From Typhlomys cinereus (lineage: Eukaryota; Chordata; Mammalia; Rodentia; Platacanthomyidae): DNA of 64,000 nt. Made by a program: the position numbers and the translations under genes. The stretch spans positions 2,650,286-2,714,285 of the forward strand of contig JALPQD010000245.1 of assembly GCA_023101885.1 (NCBI GenBank), in the 5' to 3' direction. The first letter of the stretch is position 1. Every line of letters starts with the position of its first letter. The notes beneath the pieces were generated by a model, which was given only the letters and a program-made list of their open reading frames with translations, made no database searches and was not told the origin of the DNA. Of the stretch, positions 11,675 to 22,759 are shown in pieces.

Positions 11675-11872
11675 GGGGCTGAGTGTGGCGACACCAGCCT
11701 GTAATCCCGGTACTCTGGGGGTTGAGGCCGGAGGATTGTGAGTTTAAGGTGGGCTTGGGTTATAGAGCCAGACCCAGTCTCAAAGCATTGAGGGCTGAGA
11801 TGTAGCCCAGGGGCGGAGTGCTGGCCCTCTGTGTGTCTTCAACCCAGTCACAGTATGGGGGGGGAGGGAAGT
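11675..11872 (+). mobile_element. B1 followed by an ID-like unit
   Basis: A B1 part (GCCTGTAATCCCGGTACTCT, then GGTTGAGGCCGGAGGATTGT) is followed by an ID-like tRNA unit (GGGCTGAGATGTAGCCCAGG). The order is opposite to that of B4, so it is either two insertions or a B1-ID composite. Confidence 0.7.
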
Positions 11873-12735
11873 AATTTAATACCAGAATAAAGCAGCTCTT
11901 CCCGAAGATCTCAGTTGTTGCCTGATGTCCAGCAGCAGCTACGAAAAGCTAGTAAGCTCTGATTTTAAATCCTGGAGGAACTCTTCTTGTTATTAAGTTA
12001 AGTGCTGACTTTAGAATAAAGAACATTCAGATGATATCTGCGTACCGTAGAGTTCTGCTGATCTTAAGGGGAACTGCGTGGAATAGAGCGTATCTTCCTT
12101 TGCTGCTGATAACGTCAATTTGTTACTTGCTGTCTGCTTCACTGTGTACAAAGTCGATGAGCAGCTAAGCTGGCTGCTGGGAAGCTTAGAGCTGTATGTG
12201 GAATACATTGACGGTCCATATATTTAAAGGATTAGAATGTGACTAATTGCAGTCATGTATAATTATGTCTACATTACCATATGTGATTATAGAACTAATA
12301 AATAATTCATAGTCAACATTCAATGAACTAGTGAGAGATCACGCAATTAGCAGCAACAGTCAACACATGAGAAGTGCAGGTTTTATTTATGCCACATCAC
12401 GTGCTAATTTTTGATGGACTACCCACAAAATGCCTACACATTAAGTGTAGCGGTCAAGGTACACATGTCTGTCACTCACAAATTCTCAGCTTATCAAGAT
12501 GTAGATTGCATCCATCACCATCCCAAGCTGTGCCCTCCCCCAGTCAGACTCTGCCCTCCATGCTTGTAAGACAAGAACAAACACTTTCTGACCTTTCCAG
12601 CAGACATGAGTCCTGCTTTGTTCAAGAACTTTCTATCAGCACACTCATGCCCCCCACTCATTTGCCTGCAATATCTTTCACTTGGCAAACATGTCTTGTT
12701 TCAAGATGAAAGTGGAATGACATGAAATGATCGAT
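11873..12735. other. Unique AT-rich sequence
   Basis: No gene or repeat recognised. The part from 12230 to 12350 is rich in ATAATTA, TAATAA and ACTAAT words of the kind bound by homeodomain proteins; this could equally reflect base composition. Confidence 0.4.
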
Positions 12736-13200
12736 TGTTCTTTTTTCCTTGTTGGAGAGTAATGTATTACACGAACTGGTTTATCCTCTGTCCTATCAAG
12801 GGACATTCATGTAGTTTCCTGGTTTGGGATTTATTACAAAATAAAAATCTATCATGTGATCGTTGCTAGACAGTGTTCATTTGTAAATATGCATTTTTCA
12901 TTTCCATTGAGTAAATGCCTAGGAGTAGAGTTATTGGGCGATATGGCAGGCATTATATATATTTTTATAGGAAATATGCAGAATATGCAGGAGGTTTTCT
13001 AAAATGGCCAAACTGCTTTCTATCTCTGACATCAGCATGAAATCATTGTATGCGCTTCATGGCCTTGGTCACATGTTTGATGGTGTGAGTCGCCCTAGTG
13101 CTCTACACTGTGGTGTGCATATGTTAGCATCTCCTTGCACTTCTAATGCATGTTTCCTGATGGCTGCAGACAAGAAGCCTGTTTTTCCGTGGTGAATGGA
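12736..13200 (-). mobile_element. Ancient L1 (L1M-type) 3' region, minus orientation
   Basis: Phrases such as TTTCATTTCCATTGAGTAAA, TGCCTAGGAGTAGAGTTATT, AATGGCCAAACTGCTTTC and GCATGTTTCCTGATGGCTGC follow, in order, the antisense 3' part of old mammalian L1 elements. The T-rich top strand fits antisense orientation. The element seems to resume at 14216, after a younger L1. Confidence 0.65.
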
Positions 13201-13254
13201 TCTTTGTGATGTTTGATGTTTAATGTTTAGGCCTGGTTCAGTCTTTCGTTACTA

Positions 13255-14215
13255 TTTATTTATTTCCCAATCATACAAACTTAATAGGTACCCAGGTGCC
13301 TTCCTTCCCTCCACCCCTCTCAGTCCCCTTTCTTCCTCCCCCCGCTTTCCCCCTCTCATTCCCTGGAGCATCCTTTAGTGTGACTGTCAAACTTCCCTCT
13401 GGGCCCTCCTCTCTGATAAGGTGTAAGGACTCAGTAGCATTGCCTAGAGCCCTTTCTTGGGTTCCCCTATGGTATGGGAACTCTATTGTGACTGTTAATC
13501 CCTTGCCTCTAAGGATCCTAGTGCCTGTGATCCATGCTAGACTTTGGGGGGTCATTGATATGTCAGTCATTGCGCAGGTCAAGTCCTATTATGGTTACTT
13601 TGGCCCTAACTTGTATGGGGTATCTTGCGTATTGTTGCTCCTCCCCATCTTTAGGCTCTTACAATCTTACCGCCCCTTTTCTGCAAATTTCCCTGAGCTT
13701 TAGGATGGGGAGAGATTTGGCTGGTCTGGTTCCAGCCTGCAGGAGATGTAAGGAAGGGCCCTGACATTCTGAATTATGGTTTGTTGTTGTTTTCGGTTTT
13801 GCTATTCCTGCACTACCCTTGGCTCCATCCTGATTGGTATTGGATGTCACTCCTAACTAGAGATAAAAGGCTGTTAAGATGGAGTCTTACTATAAGAGTA
13901 GATTCAAAGGTAGGTGGAATAAGAGTAGGAGATTGCAAGTGAGGGGGGTCAGTCTCCCATCTGCAGGATGGTTACCTTCTATCTGCCAGACTCTATGCCC
14001 TCTCTGACTGGTGAGATTGAACCCCCTCGGTTGCAAGTGACCAGGCAGGAAAGTGAGTGAGCTTAACCAGATGCCTCACTACTTACTTGCGGTACTTGAT
14101 GGTGACCTATTTTCTCTGCTGTAACATGACCCCCTCTTTCCTTATTTCTGGGGGGGCCCTCCTTCCCCTTCCCTCCTGTTTATAATCTTTGCTATCACTG
14201 TAGGTATTACAGAGA
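13255..14215 (-). mobile_element. L1 3' end, minus orientation, nested in an older L1
   Basis: The segment 13262-13850 is the reverse complement, diverged, of the L1 3' UTR seen at 38360-38940: both share the CTTACAATCTTACCGCCCC region, the CTGAGCTTTAGGATGGGGAG region and the TTTTGCT...CCTGCA region. The polypurine tract of an L1 3' UTR appears at 13300-13370 as C/T-rich sequence. The part 13850-14215 is probably more of the same L1 but I cannot compare it with another copy. No ORF2 reading frame is visible. Right edge uncertain. Confidence 0.7.
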
Positions 14216-14800
14216 TTTATCTTTGCAGGCTTTCATTACTTTTTAAAATTCACTGACTTTCAAGAGTAGATACAAGTGTGTTGCTTTATAGAAGTTTTAG
14301 GGTTCATACCTGCCTTAATTCTATTCTTTATGATGTCTTTTCATTAATAGAAAAGTTACATTTTGGTGAAGTCTTGGGGTACTGAAAAGGTCAAAAAGGA
14401 GGGCGAGGGTCACACTTGCTGACTGTAGGATAGTGTGATTTTTTTACTTATTATTGTTATTGATAACTGGTATGTATGTGTCATGTATACATTGAGTGAA
14501 GGTGTGTATCTTGAAACTTTTTCCTACTCTGGGCTGTTTCCTTATGTCCTAGGAATCTTTCACATCTACCCAGGAGCCAAAGCTATCAAGCAATGTTTGT
14601 GTCTAGAAGATTCATAGCTTAAGTTTTCACATTTAAGTCTCACACCTTTCAAGACTGGCTTCACTTTGCATTTCTGTTTATAGTGCAGGTAGTCTGGCTA
14701 ATCCAGTCACTGCGATGGGAATTGCTTTCTGAGCTGTGAAATTCAGCTGACTCTAAATATATTAATCTATTTCTGAAACTTCTACTTTATCCCAACAATC
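14216..14800 (-). mobile_element. Ancient L1 continuation, minus orientation
   Basis: ATGATGTCTTTTCATTAATAG, then TACATTTTGGTGAAGTC and, near 14620, TTTTCACATTTAAGTCTCAC follow the order of antisense old L1 ORF2/3' sequence that would come after 13200. This is why I read the L1 at 13255-14215 as nested. A short AT-rich stretch at 14435-14500 may be a further interruption. Confidence 0.5.
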
Positions 14801-14894
14801 TACCCATCTAAATTTTTGTAAACACCCTGCTTAATGACATTGCCTAATTATGAAAGTGTCTATCTCCCAGCTCAATAGAAGCAGAGTCTTTAAT

Positions 14895-14995
14895 CAAATC
14901 TAGGGCTGGCCGATCGGGCTGTTTTGGCTAGCCAGCTTGCTCTGGGGGTTCCCAGGTTCTGCCTTCCGGGCTAGAATGACAGGTAGGAGATGGAG
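14895..14995 (-). mobile_element. SINE body fragment, minus orientation
   Basis: TTTTGGCTAGCCAGCTTGCT, then GTTCCCAGGTTCTGCCTTCC and GGGCTAGAATGACAGG, matches the middle part of the longer SINE variant seen complete at 27453-27815 and 54425-54817. Confidence 0.6.
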
Positions 14996-15826
14996 ATTCA
15001 TACTGCACTCTTTTTGCTTGTGTGACACGCCAAGCGGCTGAACTGTGGAGCCATGTCTCCAAGGTCTGCCTCTAACAACTTTGAAGATACATTTTCATGT
15101 CCACAAATATCTCTATGGTCACTCCAATCTCACTGCTGTCTCAGTGTGTTGCAGGTTCCTCCTAATTGTGCCTCTGGTCTGAGCTCCAAGTAAACAAGAC
15201 TAACTGTGACTGTTCTCGGTGGCAGTCCTGGGTCGGACGGGGCCCCAGCCTTGCCCTCTGTCTTGCTTTAACAGCGGCAGGTGAGAGAATGGCAAAGCTG
15301 GTGGTGGCTGACTCCAGCCACAGGCAGCCACAGCCCTTTTGGGCCGGTTGGTCTGAGAAAGACAAGAGACGTTTGCTTTGCTCGTGGTCTTTCTTGATGC
15401 TTCATTTCATGAAATCTCGACCATTCTGAACAGTCCACTGAAGCTTTGCTCTCCAGCCATTCTGAACAGCCAAGCCGGGAGACTTTGCCATCCACACGCC
15501 CACGCGTACACGGGTACTGGATTGAAAAGCGACGCTGTTGCCGTTACCCAAGGTGGGACAGAGGGAGGTTTCACGACCATCCTCCATGCCCCGAGATTAA
15601 CTAAGAAGGTGCACAAAGGTGGAACCATGGCTATGAGCTTCAGGAATTCAAGTTCATGAGGTCACTGCACAGGGCCGAACTTTGGCCCCAAGCTTCCCTG
15701 GGTCCCAGAGGCTCGCTGGACTACACTGCCTGGCTCAGGCTGTGCGTCCGTGGAAGCAGGTCTCAGATGCCAAGTCTGGTGTCTATTAGCAAGTCAGAGC
15801 AAATCGTGCCATACCAAATGGCTCAA
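14996..15826. other. Unique intergenic sequence
   Basis: No repeat recognised. Open frames of 60-93 codons occur on both strands between 15160 and 15660 without recognisable products. The phrase CCATTCTGAACAG occurs twice, at about 15420 and 15458. Confidence 0.4.
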
Positions 15827-15831
15827 ATGGC

Positions 15832-16658
15832 TGTTGCAGCTTGTCTACACCTTGCCAATCAACTCATGACCAAAGGACTTAGAGAACAAGGGACTTTATT
15901 CTCTCTTCATTACAGTTCTTAATCCAGGTTAGCAGGAGAGTCCACACCAACGCCTGGGGCCAAGGGAAGCGTGTCCATATATCCACAGGACTGTTGGGAG
16001 AGGGACAGTCCTTACTTTCCAGACCTGGCCGAGTGTTGCAGTCCGCCTGCATAGTTGCTGATAAATGACATCACACAGCTTAAGGGAACAAGGAGTTTAC
16101 TTTCTTACAACAGTCCGGTTACAGTTCTTAGTCCAGCTTGACGGGAGAGCACGCACTAACACCAGGGCTGAGGGAACTGGCCACCATAACGGCTGAGAGA
16201 TGGACAATTCTTACTTGCCAGACCAGCATGTCTGGCCAAGTATACAGAAGGATGCCAACTCTCTCAACCAGCTCTCTCTGATTTATCCAGGGCCTAATCC
16301 CACCCACCATGGGCTGGGTCTTCCCCAGCAGCTAGACAATCTCCTTCAGGTTTGCTCTGGGGTTAACTCAACCATCAACTCTCCACAACTGTGCCCAGAG
16401 CTCAAACCCTCAAGAGTCAAGTTGACACCTGTGCTTAACTATGACACCGAGTCTACAGAAGGATGTCAACTTCTTTAACCAGCTGCTTCCGTTTTATCCA
16501 CCTGCCCAGGAACTAGCCCGCCTATTATGGGCTGGGTGTCTCCACCAATCAGACAATCTCCTGCAGGCTTGCTCAGGGCTTCACTCAACTATTAATTCTT
16601 CTGGGCCTAGACCTCAAGCCTTCAACTGCCCAGTTGGCCACTGTACCTAACTATGATG
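15832..16658 (-). mobile_element. Solo LTR family A, minus, split by a second LTR
   Basis: The outer LTR begins TGTTGCAGC at 15832, is interrupted at 16033, and resumes at 16452 as GTCTACAGAAGG-type sequence, ending near 16658. The 5-bp direct repeat ATGGC flanks it at 15827-15831 and 16659-16663. Without the insert it would be about 410 bp, matching the other copies. Its last bases read TG where the family has CA. Confidence 0.8.
16034..16446 (-). mobile_element. Solo LTR family A, minus, nested in an older copy
   Basis: Starts TGTTGCAGTC and ends AACTATGACA, 413 bp. The direct repeat CCGAG at 16029-16033 and 16447-16451 is a perfect 5-bp target-site duplication. Because it interrupts another member of the same family in the same orientation, it must be the younger insertion. 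Confidence 0.88.
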
Positions 16659-16684
16659 ATGGCTTTAGTGTTGTTCTCCCTAAA

Positions 16685-16860
16685 GTCTAGTATTTCATCA
16701 TGGTGGGGGTGCCATGTTGTCATTCAGTTTGCATATGGGGGGTGCTGTTATTCAATGGGGGTACTGTCATTCAGGGGTGCTGTCATTAAGTGTGCATATG
16801 AGAGTATGCTGCTATTTAGTGGGGGGTACTGTCATTCCTGGGGTGCTGCTGTTCATAGGG
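16685..16860 (+). repeat. Degenerate GGGGTACTGTCATTCA-type tandem repeat
   Basis: Variants of GGGGTGCTGTCATTCA recur about six to seven times with irregular spacing of roughly 20-30 bp (for example near 16737, 16757, 16778 and 16825). This looks like an old, decayed minisatellite. Confidence 0.55.
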
Positions 16861-17925
16861 ATTGGGGAGCATCTGCTATGTGGGTGACATTTTCGCAAAC
16901 ACACACACAGTCAGTCAGTCCTGGGGATAAGTTGCTGGTTCTGCTTTCGGTCTGGTCACTACAGCCCTGGCTCATGGGTAAACTGAGGCCAGAGGACTCT
17001 TTCAGGGGCTTTGCTCACAGCCAGCTCCCTGCATGGTGAACGGTGCACGTGCCCTCCAGACAGGCACAGAGTGTGTAGGTTTCCACGGTGGCTCATTGAT
17101 CGGCTTCCGCAGCATCTTCTCAAATGCTTTCCTCATTTTCTCTCCTGATTCGGGGAAGGCCAGTCATTTGGCAGTGGAAGGTGAGTGAATTTCTTTCCCA
17201 GGAAGTGACCTGTGGGGGTCCGCTCTCCCCTGCCGACTTACCTGGACACTCTTGTCATCCCAAGGCCAAGATCCTGCTAAGACTGTCCTCTGCAGGTTGG
17301 GGCTCTTCAAAGGCCTTTTAAACTGTCCCCATGTAGAGACAGGGAAAAGCTCCCTTTTACCTACACCCTTTGCAGCTGGCCTCTGGTTCCTGTCCAATAC
17401 TAGACTTGCGCTGGAGACTATGGGCAGCAGCCCCAGACATTTAGAACACTCACTGTCTTTTGTGACTTTCCCCATCTGCTCAGTTCCTTGGTGACCCACC
17501 TTTGACCATCCTCAGAACTTTTGGTTACACGTGGATAATGACTCGGATTGATCCACCATTCCTACTGGGAGGAACCAATCCATAGTCATTCTCCACTTAC
17601 TTTATTTGGAAATCTAGCCACAATGACAGGGCGTTTTGATACAGGAAGCTAAAGAAGTTAACATGTAGCTGTACACATAGGAAGACAGGTGGGTTTTAGT
17701 GAAGGTCCGTAGCTGTGCCGGTGATGGCAGATGCAGGGAATGGGCAATCATCTTTAAACCAAGGCTTGAAGTTCTCCCAAACGTGCAGCTTGGGAGCGAT
17801 TAAAAATCACATGGTGGTGATTTCAATCACTCACACCTTAGGGGGGGGTAAATCATGCTAATGTAGGATCTGCTAACTTTGATGGTAAATAGCTCAAGAT
17901 TTCTGTCTCAACCATCTGTTTTGCT
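16861..17925. other. Unique intergenic sequence
   Basis: About 1 kb with no repeat recognised. Open frames on both strands at 17164-17499 (111 codons minus, 80 plus) have no recognisable product. Confidence 0.4.
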
Positions 17926-17929
17926 ATTG

Positions 17930-18015
17930 GCATGTGAGTACAACACGGACCACAGTGTCAGTGAAAGAACATAGCAATGTTCCAATAAAACTTTATTTAC
18001 AATAATGGCCCCTGT
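17930..18015 (-). mobile_element. Ancient hAT-type DNA transposon fragment, minus
   Basis: TTCCAATAAAACTTTATTTA is a near-perfect piece of the common eutherian hAT (Charlie-group) MER element, preceded by its usual CATAGCAATG region. Same family, opposite orientation, as 2958-3050. Confidence 0.65.
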
Positions 18016-19263
18016 TGAGATCTTTCCCCTCCCATGGTGAAATGTCCATAGACCAAATCCCCTGCAGGTCTTGTGAACGTGCACATAGCTGCAGTGAGTT
18101 CACGGATGCAGTGAGTTCCTGTCATGTCCAGATAATACTTGCCGGCAGCAACACCTCCCCCCATACACCCCTCGGCTTCAAGCTCTTATGTTCACATCTC
18201 CCTGAGAGACTATTGAGGTTCAATACTAGATGGGTGGGAGAAGGAAGATGCTTTCCTCGATGGAAAACCCACTGATGTATATGATTCTTGCTCTGGCAAG
18301 TGCTCAGGCCCATGCCATCAAAAGCAGCCCAGACGCAACTCAGTGGCCACATGCTCAAAAAGATGTGAATGGAGGGCGGCTGGTAGGGAAGAAGGGCTGT
18401 AATGGAAAGAGAGGGGGGATGGGATGGATATTAAGGTGTGGGATTATTCTAAATTCACTGCATTCATGTGTGAGACGTTAAAGAATCAAAATTTTTAAAA
18501 ATGGATCCAGGATCAGATTTGGGTCACAATGTAGTTAAGAACAGTCCAAACTTTCAGCAACTACCCTGCTGAGGTCTCCCCCGGTGTGTGGATTACAGGT
18601 GTGGTCCCCCCACCCCCAACCCCATAGCTGCAAGCTCTCGTAAATAGTAGCATCATGGTTCGTTCAAATAACTCCCTAAACATGAAATGGAGGTTAACAT
18701 TTGGAAGGAGAAGACTCCAAAAGAACTAAAAATATATCTTTTTTTTTCTTTTTCTTTTCAAAAATTTAAATGTGATTGTTGGAAATAAAAAGTCCCAGTT
18801 AGTGCCAAGAAGGAGTTTGGCTGGGGAAGGAAGCAGGGAAAATAATAATAACAAATTACCTGGGCTACCGCCAAGCTGTACAGAAACGTTATGGTTCCGG
18901 GCAGCGGAAGCCAAATGTGAAAACAAAGAGTTTGTGAGAGGAAGGTGGAGCCTTGGAAGGAGGATCTGCAGGAGCGCAGGGAGTGGGTTCACAGTGTGGG
19001 GGTGGCTTGGACCCAGGGGCGTGGTGAGCTTGGCTGTCGAAGTCTCTGATTCATGAACTGGCTGCCCATCACCCAATGACTTAGCTCCCACAGGCTGGAT
19101 TTCCATTCCTGTCCTTCTACATCTGATAGCACGTAGGCTTTGGAAAAACCCGATGGGTTATGGGTCCACCTCAAGGGGCACAGTGATCCATCCACATTCT
19201 AGAAGCAATACCAGCACTCCAGAGAGGAGAGCTGCAGAATTGAGCCAGCACTTCATGGCTTGG
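18016..19263. other. Mostly unique intergenic sequence
   Basis: About 1.25 kb. A short B1-like remnant (GCTGAGGTCTCCCCCGGTGT, then GGATTACAGGTGTGG) lies at 18565-18610. A T-rich run is at 18738-18775. The minus-strand frame of 126 codons at 18726-19106 has no recognisable product. Confidence 0.4.
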
Positions 19264-19684
19264 TGTCATAGTCAGATGCACGTGTCAACTTGACAGTTGA
19301 GGATTTGGGCTCTGGGCACATTTGTAGAGAATTACTAGTTTGCTCAGAGTAAACCTGCAGGAGGTTGTCTAGTGGATGGGGAAGGCCCAGCCTATGGTGG
19401 GTGGGACTGGTCCCCAGGCAGGTGAATAAAATGGAGAGAACTGTTTAAGGAGAGTCAGCATCTTTGTGTGCACTTAGCCAGACATGCTGGTCTAGCAAGT
19501 TAAGGATCATCCCTCTCTCAGCTCTTATGCGGATATTATGTGGCCAGTTCTTCAACTCTGTGGAGATGGTACATGATCTCCTGCTAAGACAGACAAACAA
19601 CTATAACCAGGAATTGTAATTGAAAATAAATGCCTTGTTCCCTGGTGGTGATTTTATCAGCATCCATGCAGGTGAACTGCTACA
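19264..19684 (+). mobile_element. Solo LTR family A, plus
   Basis: Begins TGTCATAGTC and ends GAACTGCTACA, 421 bp, with GAAAATAAATGCC supplying AATAAA. It is colinear with the copies at 9622 and 55049. I could not find a clear target-site duplication, so one edge may be rearranged. Confidence 0.75.
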
Positions 19685-19822
19685 CACAGCTTTGTGAACA
19701 GAAGCCCAGTGGATCCAGCACAGCTCCAAAGGCTGATACTGAAGTTAAAATCTGGAGCCATCCCCCTGCCTCGGCTGCCCTACTTATGTGACTCCTTTGA
19801 CAAGAACGAAAAGAGGCATCCT

Positions 19823-20072
19823 GGGCTGTGGGGATGGCTCAGGAGTTAAGACTCTGCCTCACAAGTAGAAGGATGTGAGTTCAGATCCAGGATCCCATTT
19901 AAAATTAATCTCCAGGCAGAAATGGAGCCAGCCTGCATTCTTCTGGCTCTGAAAGACAAAGCCTGAAATCCCAGAGCAAAGCAAAAAAGGAGACAGAACA
20001 ACCAAGGATGATTCCTGAAGTCACCCTTGACTTCCATAGGCACATACAGTGCCCTCTGATACACGCATACAT

Positions 20073-20117
<45 letters not shown>

Positions 20118-20126
20118 TAAAGAGGA
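19823..20126 (+). mobile_element. B2-like SINE with target-site duplication
   Basis: Head GGGCTGTGGGGATGGCTCAG, body with AAGGATGATTCCTGAAGTCA, then CAGTGCCCTCTGATAC and a long (CA)n at about 20078-20115. The flanks AAAAGAGGCATCCT (19809-19822) and AAAAGAGGCTCCT (from 20127) form the duplication, with one indel. Confidence 0.88.
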
Positions 20127-21984
20127 AAAAGAGGCTCCTTTAGTAAAAAGACAAACACAAACTATGTCTTGCATTTAGGTTAAGGGAGAAAGTTGATTTT
20201 TATAAAAAAAAAAAGAAAAGGGGAAGTAAGAGAAGGCGAAAGAGAACAGACATTGGGGGGAAAAAAGTCCCACAAAGCAATGGGTGACCGTTCTGCCATG
20301 GGTGAATTAGGTGTGATGCAGACATAGGAGATAACACTACGCAGCTATTTAAAAGTTAGCTTTCTTCCTGATATTACTAAGCAAAACAACAAGCTGGAGT
20401 ATAGCTTATTGTACAGCATCTTGCCGCTTAGAAAACAAAGACATCTGAGGTTCATGTAAGGTTTCCATGACAAAGAAAAAGTGGAAAATGTCATTTCACT
20501 TTATTTGGTCACGTTTACTTCAGGCTTAGACTTAGAAAAGACAGGACAAGATTTGCTAACTTGGTTAGCAAATAGAATAGATGATGATTGTCAAAAAAAA
20601 AAATCAGCGCCAACCAATAAAATACATCCTTCTATTAGGACTGGGGGTGGGAAGAGCTTTGGTGTCAGAATTCACTTGTCACCCTCCAGACTTGCTTCCG
20701 TAGGCTCTCTGGTAGAACAGCCAAGTTCTGTCCACCTCGAAAGACCACTGAGCCTTCACGCTCTTCAATCCATTTCTTTGGAAAGGGTCAAACAGCTGCA
20801 ATGGGAAGAGCCTGCATTAAGAGAGCCCAAGTGTAAGAATGCTTACATTTTAAAATGTAAATTTTAAATTTAAATGGGCTCTGGGTGAGGTGGAAAGCCA
20901 AGGAGTTTGAAAAGTCAGGCGAATTCTCCCAGCCTGCCACATGGGTGGATACATCTCAGCCCATCTAAACTATGGAGGAAGATGGATTAAGCAACAGTAG
21001 GAAGTGGCATCTAGAAGCCACACCCCTTTCTTGCTGTGGCTCTTTCTGACACTATCCATCTCAGGATCAAACGGTAGATTTCATGCTACATTTAAAGACC
21101 TGCAAATAAACTTGTGTTGTGCTTTTGTTGGGCAACTCGAGTTCTTGCCGATAGAGGGCGTCCAGCTAACTAAAGAGACACCCTGTCCTGGGGTGGCCCT
21201 TCCCCCTTTAGAAGGCTGGACTTGATTCAGGGACAGCCCTTTTGCTAGACAAATGCCAGCATATGCAGCAGCTGAATAAATAATATGAATAGCATAGTTA
21301 TTGGCGTCCCATGTAGAAAAAAATGAGTAATGCAGTCTGCTTGTGTTTCCAAGACGGGTCATATGACTATCAAACAAAATAAATGGCCATGGCATCCAAA
21401 TAAAAATCCCAACTTCATCATAAAGCTTTGCTTACTGGCCTAATTCACTTATTGGTCTCTAAAGCCTTTCTGGAGCAAGATATTAGAATTATTTCATGCA
21501 ATACAGCGAGGCTGGGCAAGTTGGTGCCAAACATCCTGAGACTGGGAGACCTTAAAGCAAAGGTCAGAATCACTTTTGGGCAGATGGGTGCTTGGTTGCA
21601 ATCCCAGCAACTGGGCAGCTGAGGCAGAAGGATTGTCACAGGAGCGATGGCTGGTGGGTGTACCTGGACATCGTTTCGTTAATCATGGGACACAAAATAC
21701 AGTGAGCATGTAATGAGCTTCATGTATGCACCAGCCAGACGTCCCTATGACCATGCCTTGGTTGCACGGGTTGCTCTTCCAATGTGCTTCAGTTTCCTGT
21801 CTCCTCCCACTGCTGGGCTATTCTAGAATTAAATCTGCAGGCCCCAGCATCTCAGTGCCTCAGCAACTTGTCTGGTGTCCTATTTAGGTGTTACAACTCA
21901 GTGGTGTCTTTTAAAAGTCTAGGGTAGCTGCAAAGGATTCTGGGTAACTGGTTTTCCACATGTCACAGACTATTTGTCTTCCAA
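20127..21984. other. Mostly unique intergenic sequence
   Basis: About 1.85 kb with little repeat content. A B1-like remnant (TTGCAATCCCAGCAACTGG, then GAGGCAGAAGGATTGT) lies at 21590-21640. The 128-codon plus-strand frame at 20481-20867 has no recognisable product and spans an A-run. Confidence 0.4.
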
Positions 21985-22069
21985 CCTGCAATTCATGATC
22001 ACACACTGGGATTACAGATGCACAGGGCGTCTGACTTCTTTACATGGATCAAACTCATGTTGTCAGGGT

Positions 22070-22093
22070 ATCTTCTGTCTGTCTGTCTGTCTA

Positions 22094-22169
<76 letters not shown>

Positions 22170-22246
22170 ATCCTTTTCTAGGTTATCCTATTCTGTGTGT
22201 CTATCTATATGTCAATCATCTATCATCTATCTATCTTATCCTATTC

Positions 22247-22277
<31 letters not shown>

Positions 22278-22519
22278 CTATCTATCTATCTATCATCTAT
22301 CTCATTCTATCTATCTGTCTATCAATATCTGTCTATATATCTAGCATCTGTCAATAATCTATCATTTATCAATCTTATTCTATCTATCAATATCTGTCTA
22401 TATATCTATCAGCTATCTGTCAATCATCTATCATCTATCTATTATCTATCATCTATTTATCTGTCTATCATCTATCTATTAATCATCTATCATCTATTTA
22501 TCTATCTTTATCTAGCATT

Positions 22520-22551
<32 letters not shown>

Positions 22552-22562
22552 AATCACCTATC
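22070..22562. repeat. (TATC)n/(TGTC)n microsatellite inside SINE remnants
   Basis: Nearly 500 bp of tetranucleotide repeat, with the longest pure ATCT run at about 22109-22168 and several degenerate blocks. The left flank (GGATTACAGATGCACAGG, GATCAAACTCATGTTGTCAG) and the right flank (TTTGAGCCATCTTGCTGGCC) both read as pieces of one minus-strand SINE. Ser/Leu/Ile-rich frames up to 184 codons are repeat translation. Confidence 0.9.
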
Positions 22563-22759
22563 CATCCCTTTGAGCCATCTTGCTGGCCCCTGAATCTTCT
22601 TTTCGAGACAAGCTTAGCTGGTTGTGTGCCCTGTAAGGTGAACCTGTATGTCTCCTGTGGTTCTTCTGTCTGTCTCACTTACGTTTCTAACTGGACTGTT
22701 CTGTTGGTCTCACTTACGTTTCTAATGGGACTGCCCCACTTAGCTTTCTGATAATTCCT

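Noticed and set aside
22197..22751. 184-codon Ile/Tyr/Ser/Leu-rich frame resembling a membrane protein
   Set aside because: It is (TATC)n translation; hydrophobicity comes from the repeat.
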